Shown in pieces: positions 45,701 to 57,199 of a stretch of 64,000 nt of DNA. The position numbers and the translations under genes are program-made. Each line of letters starts with the position of its first letter. The first letter of the stretch is position 1. The stretch is from the NCBI GenBank assembly GCA_027946365.1, contig JAPEUQ010000006.1, positions 2,294,001-2,358,000 of the forward strand, written 5' to 3'. Source of the DNA: Kalmusia sp. IMI 367209 (lineage: Eukaryota; Ascomycota; Dothideomycetes; Pleosporales; Didymosphaeriaceae). The notes below the pieces were generated by a model. That model did no database searches. It was not told the DNA's origin and saw only the letters and a program-made list of their open reading frames with translations.

Positions 45701-46073
45701 CTTTTATACAACACCGTTCCGACAGCCTACTCTCCATCTCCCTCGCGAACTTGCAGCGCAGCTCAATCTTTTTTCCGGTCAGCTGTATTTCAAATCGCAC
45801 GGTGACTATCTGGAAAATTGCAAGTTTCTCGGATTGCTCCCACAGTGCTTGAGCGAGGAAATGGAGAAACAAGGCTGGGACGTCGACGCGGAGGGCTTCA
45901 TCCTCTCTGATGATAGGTCACGAGTCGGAGGTGAGTCCGGATTGACAAAGAGTCCGATTGGTTTTTTGAAGGGCTTGTTCACGGCAAGACGTAATGGGCA
46001 TGGGTTTGGTAAGTCGCACATTGGAAGGTTGTTGGAGGGGCACGTTTTCCAGAAGGAGGAATTCAACATCTAG
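36736..46073 (+). CDS. Giant DUF6606-DUF3638-DUF3645 protein with helicase-like motifs
   Basis: Two exons, 36736-45191 and 45245-46073, around a 53-base GTAAGT...TTTAG intron, encode 3094 residues. The N terminus (LIDHVFLPPQLPQ, residues 12-24) is the start of DUF6606. A DUF3638 region at about 2000-2235 carries a P-loop, NMGEGKSSVVVP, with Lys2051. DUF3645 is marked by VPFRAKDTPALRSEFSHPDV at about 2353-2372. Further on, DEAHTRG (2629-2635) looks like a Walker B/DEAH box and QACMRMRKLGKGQ (2661-2673) like helicase motif VI. Together these suggest an SF2- or SecA-like ATPase engine near the C terminus of a very large scaffold. Databases often label such proteins ubiquitinyl hydrolase, as I recall, without experimental proof; I see no obvious catalytic triad. 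Family proteins are usually about 3000 residues, so this one is complete. Its stop is only four bases from the repeat that opens the RIP island, yet the frame is intact. Confidence 0.88.
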
Positions 46074-46076
46074 CGA

Positions 46077-46165
46077 TGGAAGCCTAGTATATAATACTTT
46101 ACGATTCTACCCCTAATTCTTCCTAGAAGGATATGATGTAGATTCGTCCCGCGTATTTAACCCTA
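46077..46165 (+). repeat. Right copy of the 85-bp repeat, plus a partial extra unit
   Basis: Matches 35593-35680 in the same orientation. A further partial copy follows at about 46,163-46,205 (ccctaatcatcttagaaaag against ccctaattcttcctagaagg), so the repeat is internally tandem here. The copy starts four bases after the stop codon of the giant gene. Confidence 0.75.
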
Positions 46166-46534
46166 ATCATCTTAGAAAAGTATAGCGTAAATCCGTCCTA
46201 CTAATTATAATAGGATTCTATTCTAGTTTTATATACTTAGGGGTAAAATAATACTAGTAAGGTAGGGTTAGATTACCCCTAGGGGTGAAAAAGTAGTCTA
46301 AAGACTATCTCTAGGAGTAAAGACTTTATATTATATCTCTAAACTATACTACTAAGGTAGACTAATAAATAAATATAAATTAAATTAAAATTAAATTAAA
46401 TTATATAAGACCTAATTTAATTTATATCTAAATCTATAGTTATACTAGTTTCCTTAGAATAGTATTAATTATCTTTTTAAAATCTTTTTAATTCTTTTAT
46501 ATTTAATATTAATATAGACTTTATTAATAGTTAT

Positions 46535-46669
46535 ATCTAATATTAATACTATTGACTAATCTCTAGAGTTACTATAAATTACTATAATAAATAGATAGTA
46601 TATATATAACTATAAGTTATAGTAATAAAGATAATTAAGGATTTTAAAATAAAGATTACTATAATATAT
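46535..46669 (+). repeat. Direct repeat of about 133 bp, copy 1
   Basis: Pairs with 47016-47149 in the same orientation; both contain ctaatctctagagttactat and gtatatatataactataa. Most differences are A/G or C/T. The copies lie about 480 bases apart and may be remains of long terminal repeats or a tandem duplication. Confidence 0.8.
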
Positions 46670-47015
46670 TTTATAAGTAAGTGGTATACTCAAGTGAGTA
46701 ATCTATACTAAACTAGTATATTATCTATATAATAATATTATATAACGTAATATATATATTAAAAATTCTAGTAAACTAATCTATTCTTTAGATTTATTAC
46801 TATTCTTAGTATTATCTATTTCTATCTTATAGATATAAGAGTTATATCCTTTTTTATTATAACGTCTATAGTACTTTATACTATATATCTTATATATAGA
46901 TTCTTTATTAGTATTATACTCTCCACCCACTTTCTTAGTAATTAAGTCTTATACTTTTCTAATTATTAGGGTCTTCTCTATTTAAATATATTTATATTTT
47001 CTTAATTAATACTTT

Positions 47016-47149
47016 TGTCTAATATTAGCACTATTGGCTAATCTCTAGAGTTACTATAAATCACTATATTAAATAGGTAGTATATATATAACTATAAACT
47101 ATAGTAATAAAGATAGTTAAGAATTTTAGAGTAAAGATTACTATGATAT
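47016..47149 (+). repeat. Direct repeat of about 133 bp, copy 2
   Basis: Second copy of the repeat at 46535-46669. It keeps more G and C (ggctaatctctag, caaatcacta-type positions) than copy 1, so RIP damage is uneven between them. Confidence 0.8.
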
Positions 47150-48609
47150 TTTTCTAATTACTATTAAGAACTATATTATATCTATCCTATATCCTCTCTA
47201 TTTAAGATACTAAGGCCTATAATTTAAGCTAATATTATATAAGTTATTGGCTTATTATTCTTTATTTTATTATTTAAGTAAACCTAGTTAACCCTACTTT
47301 ATATATAAAGTTTTCTTTATCAATCTTATTTATAAAGTCGCGTTAGGATTTTCATAAGTTACTATAGACTATTAAAGACTACTAGGGACTTTCATAGACT
47401 ATTATTAACTAGGATAGACTAGTATATATTACTATTTTATCTAATATACCTCCTTAGCTTAGGATATCCTTAAGCTATTACTATTACCTTAATAATATTC
47501 TTAATAGCTTATAGTTATTCTTCTACTTTAGCTAGGCTTATGTTTCTTTCTAATAGTTTATTTTATATATCTATAAGTTTCATCTAATTTAGGAATTCAA
47601 TCTATTTATTTATTAGTAGTATCTTAATTAAGCTATCTATAATCATTTTATTTAATAGAATATATTTAATATTTATTTATTTTATAGAAACTTTCTATTA
47701 GAGCTAGTAATTATATATATCTATATATTAGAGTTTTATTTATAGCTAAGATATCTCTTTAATTAATAGTTAAATGGTTTACTTATTATTATATTTAATT
47801 ATAATAGTTAATATTAGTAGTTTTATAGCGATTTCCATAAGTAGTTATATAGTAAATAATACTTCTTTTACTATTTAGGATAGAGCTAGAAGTTTAGTCT
47901 CTATTATTAAGGTAGTAATTATATTTTATTTATTTACTTTTTATATAATTAGTCTACTAAATAGTTTAATTATATATCCCTAAGAGCTCTTTTAATCTAG
48001 GGTGTTATCTATAAAGAAGTATTACTTATAATCTCTAGACTTTCTCTATCCCTAGTTAAAGAACTTATAATCTATAATAGACTAGGACTACGCCTAGCCT
48101 TAGTAAGGGATTAGTAAGGAGAGAACATCTACTTAAGTGGAAAACCTCTCCTTTTTCCCCTTTTCTACCTTAGCTAGAATTTATACCTTTTAATTAATAC
48201 CTATAATATAATACTTCTAGGGCTAGCCTATAATATTAAATTCTAGTCTTTTTAGAGAAAAGGGAACTTTAAAAAAGGGTTAAAGGTTAAAGTAAAAAGA
48301 GAATCTAGAATATCTTAAATAAAATATTAATTTAGTAAGCTACTTACTTAACTCTAAGCCCTTAATACTATAAGGAAAAAGAATTATATTTAATAAGAAG
48401 AAGATCGCGCCTAGATTAATATACTATAAGCCTAGAATAAAGAATTATATAAACTAGTACTAGGTATTCTTTAATTCTAGAGATATATACTCTTTATAAT
48501 CTCTACGCTTTACGTCTCTATACTATTACTAATACTAACGCCTAATGACTTTAAACTAGTAACTATTCTATTTTCTATAATATTTTCTTAAGATTATATT
48601 TTTACTACT

Positions 48610-51600
48610 ATGGCGCCGGTCCACCAGAAAGCCCTATTAATTCTAAATAAATTTAAGGGTATAAAAGTATAATTTAGCGCCTAGAAGATTATAATAAAAT
48701 ATAAGCTTAGGGTTAATATAGCTTATATTAGGAACTATAGAGATTAGTAGGCGCTTATATAGAAATGCCTTAATAAAGGTCTATAGATAATAGTATTAAT
48801 ATTTTATAAGAATAGTAGAGATAAGGATAAGTTTAACCTAGTTAAATTTTTTAAATACCTAACCTTTATATACGCTAATAAGTATACCTAATAAAAGACT
48901 AAGATATATTTAAATAATATTATATAAGAAGACTATAAATTATTCTTAAAATTCTATATCTATCTTAAATATATAATAATTAAGGTAGATAGAGCCTTTT
49001 AGTTAGACCTAAAAAGATACGGAAGCTTAGATATATTATATATTTTAATATTAAGTGGATTATACTAAACTATAATATCCTAAGGGATATATATATTAAA
49101 TTTATTATGGGATACTCCTAAATTACTACTAATATAGAAATAGAGTTACTAGAGAAGAGATTTAGGCTCTAATGAGTATACTATAACTCTATATATAATT
49201 TAATAAGGGATTATAATAGAGATATTATAATAACTACTATTATATTAATAAAAATAATACATATACTATATAAATAATATGGTTAAGTTATAAGATAATT
49301 AGATACTAGAGACGCTATTCTAATAGTAATAGGAAGTAGGCGTATATATATATTATAGATAAGAGGACTACTAATTCTATATATACCCTAACGTAATAGT
49401 ATTATAGCTAATTATCCTTATTAAGAAAAAAGCTCTCTATTAGAAAAAGACTAGCCCTCAGACTGATGTCGGTATAAGGGCCTATAAATAATTATTTAGT
49501 AGAGATATAATTAAGATATACTCTAATAGTCTAGGTAGTAAGGATTATAATAAAAATAGATAACCCTCCACCTATTATATTAATATTCTTAGGGATATTT
49601 ATTATATAGATATCTTAGTTAATATAGAATATAAGTACTTTATAGTAATTAGTCTAAGGATAATAAAAACGCTTACTATAAAGTGTATAGTAATTCCCTC
49701 TAAATATTAAAGTAAATAACTAGAATACTACCTAGAGCTAAAATTATAGAGATAGTTATAATTCTCTATAATATTATAGGATAATACTAAACACTATATA
49801 TATATATAATATTAGAATTATATAGAGACTTAATATTAGGCTCTCTATAGTTAGATTAGTCTTAGTTAATAATAGATATCTATAAGGAAGAGATTTAGAT
49901 TAGAGTAGCAGGGGGACTTATAGTCCTAGATATTAATATCTTAATAAGAAGATCTTTACGTTAAGATATCTTTAAGGACGTAGACTATAAGTCTAATCTA
50001 AACCTAAAGGAGAAACTATACTAGAGTAAATTTATTTTAATATTAATCTAAAATATTATTAAGATTCTAACTATTCTTTTACCCCTAGGCGCTAGATATA
50101 GGGGACCTCTACTAAGCCCTAAATTTACTAAGGATGGATAACGTCTACTACTAGAGCTAATAATATTCTAGAATTTATTTAATAAAGAGAAGACCTTCGG
50201 CCTATTCTTATATTAAGGATAATCTAACCATTATATCTATCTAAAAGTAAAGATAAATAGGTTTATACTATCTTTATTATAGGATCCCCTTTATAATATA
50301 TTAAGAGAATAACTAATAGAACTATAGAAATAACTTATAAAGTTAATAGATAAGGACTAGATAAGGGTTTCTTCCTCTTCTATAGGGCGCCGGTCCTACT
50401 CATACCTAAGCCTAAAGAAAAATAGTAACTATATATTAACTATTATAAATTTAATATAATTTTAGAATTAGACTACTATTTACTTCTATTTATTAAAGAA
50501 ATACTATAAACGCTTTCTAAAGTGAGGTGGTTTACTAAAGTAGATATTTAAGTAGTATTTTATAAACTCTATATAACTAAGAGAAAGGAATATAGAATAG
50601 TATTCTAGACCTAGTTTAGTCTATTTAAATAGCTAGTTATTTTATTTAGGCTTATAGGAGCTTCTACTACGTTCTAATAATATATTAATAGAATCCTTAA
50701 AAAACCTAGATACTATATATATAATATACCTAGATAATATTTTAATCTATATAGAGGGGCTATTATTAGAATACTAAAAGTATATCTAGAAAGTCCTTTA
50801 ATAGCTTTATAAAGTAGACCTTAATTTAGATTTAATAAAGTATAAGTTTACTATAAAGGAAGTTAAGTATCTTAATTATATTATAATGGTGGGAGACTCC
50901 ATCTACCTAGACTCTAAAAAGATTTAAGCTATATAACTATAAGAATATTCTATAATAATATAAGGAGTCTAATATTTTATTAGATTTATAAACTTCTATT
51001 ATAACTTCCTATAGAACTTTACTAAATTGGTAGAACTACTCTATTATTTTATAAAAAAGATACCCTATTCTATTAAATAGAAAGGGAGGATAAAGCTTTC
51101 TACGTCCTTAAAATAATATTTATTATAGGGTTAGTTCTAGTACTCTAGAATCCTAAGAGGAATATAAGACTAGAGGCGGACTACTCTAGAAGGGTAATAA
51201 AAATTATCTATTATAATTAAAAAAGAGATTTAGCACCTAGTTACCTACTACTTAGCTAGCCTTACGTAAGTATAATAGAACTATATAATCTATAATAAAG
51301 AACTACTTATTATAGTATAATATATAGTAGTGTAGAAACTAAAATTTATTAGTATATAGGACCTATTTATAATCCTTATAGACTATAAGAACCTAGAATA
51401 CTTCACACGTATTTATAAGTTAAGTGAAAGATAATATTAATAGTTAGAGATACTATTTACTTTTTAATACTACCTCTAATACTACCCTAACTTATAAATA
51501 GAATAACTAGATGCCCTAAGCTAATAAGAATAGGATAGAGGGTGTAGAGAACGAACTAAAGGACTACTTATATATCTATAAATTATCTATATTTATATAG

Positions 51601-52900
51601 TAAAAACTTAAAAGTAAGCTAGACTATATAGAACCTAACTCTTTACTAATATCTATCTTTAATAACTATAGAATAGGTCGTAATAACGGATGATAGATAC
51701 TACGTTTAATATAAGATAATATTTATAGGAGATTATATCTTTCCCTTAGTTATAAAAACGTAATACTAGATTAGCAACTATATAATTAGTATATATAGAA
51801 ATATACTCTAAAGAGGAGTACTCTAGGTCCCTAAATGGGAACCTCTGACCACTACCCTAATCTAGAGGGAACACGAATCAATAATAGTCAGCCACCTAGA
51901 AAAGAATATAATATTTAAGCTACTATAATGGGACTATTACTAGGATAATATATTATAGAATATAGTAAAATATATATAAAACTATTACTACTTTAAAGTA
52001 TATATTAATTATAGAAAGTAATAGGGACTACTATAGTCACTTCTAATTATAGACTAATATTAGTCCTAGATCTCTATAGACTTTATAATAGACCTATTAT
52101 ATATCTTTACTATAATCCCTATATTACCTACTCGTGATAATGGATTGGCTGTCTAAATTTATATAATTAGAGGTAATAAAATTAATAAAGGCTAAAGATT
52201 ATATAGAATACTTCTAAAATATATAGTAGTAATTTTATAAATTTCTTAACTTAATTATTACTAATAGAGGATTAGACTAGTTAGGAAAATTCTAGACTAT
52301 ACTCTATAAAAAAGTAGATACTAAATAGCTATTATTTACCACTCATTATCCCTAGACTAATGGCGGCATGGAACGTTTAAACTAAGAGATATAAATAGTT
52401 CTATAAATAATAGTAAACTTTAAATAAGATAACTAGGTAAAATACCTTCTAGCCTATTAACTTATACTTAATAACTAAAATTCTAGTATTACTAGGATGT
52501 CTTTAATATTACTATTAAATGGATACTATATAGACCTACTTAAATATATCTCTATAGAAGATAAATCCTGCCATATATCTATAGGATAAGTGGTCTAGTT
52601 CCTTAATTATCTAAAGTAGAAAATAGTATTAGTCTAAACTATAATTATATTTATCTAATAATAAACTATAGAGTGAATAGACTCCTCCTATAGACTAGTA
52701 GAATAATTTTAAAAAGATAATAAGATCTAGTTCTTTATATATAATATTAAAATAAACTAGTTTAAAAAAGTTAGACTGGCTTTAGGTAAAATATATAATA
52801 GTAGATATATCCTTACTATTTATAATAATACTAGATCTTTCCAGAAACCTCTATAAAATTATATATATAGATTTTCTAGAGTAGGTCATAACTAACCTAT
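48610..52900 (+). mobile_element. Gypsy/Metaviridae LTR retrotransposon relic
   Basis: The internal region is readable from a gag-like start (MAPVHQKALLILNKFKGIKV at 48610) to integrase. Reverse transcriptase begins near 50,385 with APVLLIPKPKEK, then WFTKVDI, ASTTF and the active site YLDN at 50727-50738 where YVDD is usual. RNase H and the tether follow: LEADYS, DYKNLEYFTRIYKLSERQ (about 51,380-51,430) and the ALS..EQD end. Integrase core fragments ITNRGLD and THYP-TNGGMERLN lie at about 52,250-52,380, followed by NSSITRMSL. Order RT, RNase H, integrase means Ty3/Gypsy. Stops stand in place of many Gln and Trp codons, so it is dead. I could not fix the LTR ends. Confidence 0.85.
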
Positions 52901-54948
52901 TTCTAAGCTAGATATAATATAATTTATAATTAGCCTAACTCTAGGACTAGAGGAGGAAGATCAGACCTATATAAATGGAAGGTAGAGGAGATACTTAGAA
53001 TATAAAATATATAAAAAGGAGACTAATAAATTCTAGTAAAATAGTTAGAATAGATTATACTAATATAGGTCCCACTTAATAATATAGTAAATACGGAAGC
53101 GCTAGACTAGTTTAAAATCCTATAGAGGGACGCCTAGAATAATAATAGCCTAAAGAGGAGATTAAAATAATATACTATAATATTATAATAAAATATTAAA
53201 ATATAATAAAGAATTAACTTAGTATTTATATAGCTATAAACTAAAGAGGATATCTACTTTAAGGATAATAATAAAGATGCCCACTTAATTACTAAAGAAA
53301 TTAAAGTAAAGCTATAAAGATATTAACTTAAGAAATATAATAATTATAATAATAACTAGAAGAATATAATAATAAAGTATAATCATTATAATAATAATTT
53401 TAAGAATATATTAAAGTAATATAAGAATAAGATAGACTAAGGATAAGATGAGGATATAGTACCTCTAGTACGTCCTTAATTTATAGATTTACTAGTATCA
53501 CCCTAAGGTAATCTACTAGACTAAATAAAATAATTATAGTTTATAACTAGGTATATATAATCTTATCTATATATTAGTTTATATTTTTATTAGTATAACG
53601 CAGCTGCTAGGAGATATTATATATCTAACTCATAATATCTTAGGTGAAGTAGGCTATATTATAATTTTAATTATTATAATTTTAAGCTAGTATAATAGTA
53701 AGAGATGGTATAGTTAAAACTATACTAGATAAACTATTAATAGAAGGCGTAGAGTGATTAGAATGAAATATATAGATCTAAAAAGAATCTAGAATTTAAC
53801 TAAAAAGGGGATTATATAAAGCCATATTAAGGTAAGTATTATATTAACGCGAATACTTATAAAACTTAGGTATAAAAATAAATAAAGTATTTTTAATAGA
53901 TTATAAAGAATTAGTACTAATAGTATTATATTTAATAATATAAATATTATTATTATATTAAAATAGATATATATACTTTAATTACTATTAAAGAACATAA
54001 CGTAACTCTAGAGAATTAATATACGCCTCTAAATTATAATGATAAGTGGCCTTAAAGATATAATAAGCCTTATAGAACTTACCCTATAATAACTTATAAC
54101 TAGAATTATTAATATAATATTATAATCTAGAAATAAGAATATTTACTTAAATATTTTAGCGCTTTAAATGATTAATATACTTAATATAAAGATTATTAAA
54201 TATAGTATTAATAAGTTCTCTTTAAAGCTATCCCCTTATAGGATTAATTTCTACGTGATACGACGCCGCTTTATTAAATAGTTAATAGATAGAGTGGATA
54301 ATATAGAGCACTAAAAAAAGAAATAAGGATAGAATAAAGTAAAAGTAGAGTAATTAAATTAGAGATAGACTTTATTACTAGACTAGGTATTAAATAATCT
54401 TAGATATAATTCTATAGATTTACTAGAAGATTTACTTTATAAGTATAATACCTAAGATAGACTTTATAGCTATAGAGATCTTATACTACTCTATAGGCGA
54501 CTTAGAACCAGACGAAGGCTCACCTTCTATAGAAATATAATTAAAGAGTTTATCTAGAGAGTTATTAGTATTAAGTTTATAAGAGTAGAGTAGATAAATA
54601 TAGCGCCTAGATTAATTTAAATTATTATTCTTATTACCACTACTATAACCCTTAAGACCTACCAAAGCAGTATTACTAATAAGCCTATTTAAATTATCTA
54701 AAGGGTGGGAAGAAACTATAATACTAGAGATCTAAATATAAAGTAAAGTAGAACTAAAGAGAATAAAAAACTAGTAAAAGAGTTAAGAGATAGAATAGAA
54801 GAGGGAACTTTATAGTATAGAGGTAGAATTAATAGTAATATATCTCTTATTTTAGATCTAGGTTAAGGCTGACATGGGATATAGTTAAAATTATAGTATA
54901 AATAGAAAGATATTTCTCTTCCTACCTATACTATATTAGGGAAAGGAT

Positions 54949-55198
54949 AATGGTACTATTTAACTAACTATTTATATATATATAAGAGTTAATGGCACCG
55001 TTTGGCTAACTATCTATATATATATAAGAGCAATGGCACCGTTTAGCTAACTATTTATATATATATATAAGAGCTAATGGCACTATTTAGCTAACTATCT
55101 ATATATATATAAGAGCCAATGATACTATTTAGCTAACTATTTATATATATATAAGAGTTAATAACATTATTTAACTAACTATTTATATATTTTTAAAT
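54949..55198 (+). repeat. Tandem array of six units of about 42 bp
   Basis: Units begin at about 54949, 54991, 55032, 55076, 55118 and 55160, each with aatggcaccgtttagctaac or a transition variant, followed by a TA run and aagag. The best-preserved units are the second and third; outer ones are T/A-shifted. It lies between the Gypsy relic and a gag-like start at 55273 and may belong to the leader or LTR of the second element. Confidence 0.85.
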
Positions 55199-55272
55199 TT
55201 TATTATACGACTAATAGCTTTATACTATTATAAAGTTAAACTTATTTACTATTATTATTATAACTATATATA

Positions 55273-56040
55273 ATGCCGACCCAGAAACCTCTTAAAGAAT
55301 TTATAGAAAAAGATAATAGTAAGTAAAAAGAGAATTAAATTAAAAGTATAAACTAATAGACGTAATTTTATATATAAATTAATATAAAATAATAGTATAA
55401 TATAGTAATTATCTACTACTCTAGTCCTATAAATAATATTAAATAGATAATACTATTCTATTAAGTTATATATATGACCGTTATACCACGTCTAATATAA
55501 GATTAATAACTATTACTAAGACTCCTTTATAAAGTATACCCTTAGTCTTTTATATTAACTAACTATTTTATATTTAGTCCTTATTATGACCGCACCATAT
55601 ACTACTAATAAACCTAGAACCTAATATACCACTTTTATAAAATAAAAATAAGTGCCTATTATATCTACTTAGTATAACCACAACCCTATAATAGCCTTAA
55701 AATCTATAAAATATATAGTAAAATATATACTAAAGTATATATAATTTAGAAGTAGTATTAGAAGACTAGCTAAATAAAGATATACTTAACTCTTCTCTAG
55801 TTACTAGGGCTAATACTAAGTTAATTTATAGTAAATGTATATAAATATTAGATAATAAAGAAGAATACTTTAATAACTACCATAATAACTATAGTAAAGA
55901 AGAGTATAAGCTAAATAGATACTAGAATAATTATAAAAATAAAGAGGTTAAGTACTATAGAGTAGATTTAATATATAAATATAATTATTTAAGAACTAGG
56001 TATATTATATCTTATACACTCATTAATATAACTATATATA
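55273..56040 (+). mobile_element. Gag-like 5' portion of a second retroelement, degraded
   Basis: From the ATG at 55273 a stop-riddled frame reads MPTQKPLKEFIEKDNSK and continues coding-like for several hundred bases, in a setting like the gag start at 48610. I cannot name the family, and no reverse transcriptase follows; the sequence passes into the fold-back and TIR element at 56.1-56.9 kb. Confidence 0.35.
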
Positions 56041-56078
56041 TATAGTATATTAGATATTATACTAGGTATATTATAAGT

Positions 56079-56143
56079 ATAGGAAGGGGCTACTTTTCAT
56101 TATTAAGTATATTGAACGGATAGTTACCCTCCCTTATATCTAT
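56079..56143. repeat. Fold-back (imperfect inverted repeat)
   Basis: aggaaggggctacttttcat and, in reverse, agttaccctccctta form an imperfect hairpin. The same words return at 61.88, 62.23 and 62.60-62.67 kb in both orientations, suggesting an element terminus. Confidence 0.5.
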
Positions 56144-56163
56144 TAGGATAACTAAAAGTAATA

Positions 56164-56861
56164 ACGTGTTTCATAAAGTGGCCCCCAATAAGTAGCCCAC
56201 GTGATTTTAATAGAAAATATCTAGCTTTATATCTCTAAATCTAATAGTTATTTCTAAAATTTTAACTAGTAGTAACTACTTATATAATCTCTAGATTCTA
56301 TAAGTTTTAATTTAGTAGTAATTATATTACGTAACTATTCTCTAAACCTACTAGGCCTAAAATTTACTAGATAACTCTATATAGAAAGTATAATAATCTA
56401 AAATTATATAAATATAATTTATATATAAACTATAATATATTAAAGTTTTATATATTAGTAACTCTATAGAAGTTATTAGTAAATAAACTAAACTACTTAA
56501 ATCTTTTAATCCTAGTAACTACTACTTTTCTTTATACTTAGCTTGTAATATTTTATAGAAAAGTATTTTATATTTAAAGAATATAATATTAAATTTATAA
56601 ATCTATAGCTCTACTAGTATTATAGATACTAAAGAAACTAAGAATTTTAAAAAAGACTTTAAGCTAGTATAGCTTACGTAAAATAATTACTAATAAGTTA
56701 AAACTTATAAAATCTAGAGATTATATAAGTAGCTACTACTAGTTAAAATTTTAGAAATTTTTAACTATTAGATTTAGAGATATAAAGCTCTAGATTTTTG
56801 ATTTTCTAGTGTAAAATCGCGTGGGCCACTCGCTGGGTGGGCCACTGCTTATGAAACACGT
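56164..56861. mobile_element. 698-bp element with long terminal inverted repeats, TA-flanked
   Basis: The left end acgtgtttcataaagtggcc and the right end, which reads acgtgtttcataagcagtgg on the other strand, are the start of inverted repeats of roughly 175 bases (about 56164-56340 and 56685-56861). The inner match includes agctttatatctctaaatct and aaaattttaactagtagta. TA stands at both ends (56162-56163 and 56862-56863), as a Tc1/mariner-type target-site duplication would. The core of about 340 bases has no coding potential. It is a MITE-like, non-autonomous element, probably related to fungal Fot1/pogo elements; that last step is inference. Confidence 0.85.
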
Positions 56862-57199
56862 TATAAATAAATAGATAAAGAGACTAATATATTAATAATT
56901 ATAGGATCTTCTCTACTTTTAAATAGAATCTAGTAATATATTATTATAATATATTTATATAGATTACCATAGAGACTTTAAGGCCTAAGCCTTAATAAGA
57001 TATTATTTTATCTAATTAACGCTATACCGCCATTTATATCTAATATTAATGTGGCTTCATAACCCCTTATATTACCTAAGGTCCTACCCTAGTATTAATA
57101 TAATGCCACTAATAATTTTTATAGTTAAAATAAGGTATTAACTAGGATAGATAGTATTAATAATTTAGATTACTAGTCTCTTAGCTATAATTACTTAGA

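Noticed and set aside
54949..55198. CRISPR-like array
   Set aside because: The units are head-to-tail without spacers and the genome is eukaryotic; it is a minisatellite.
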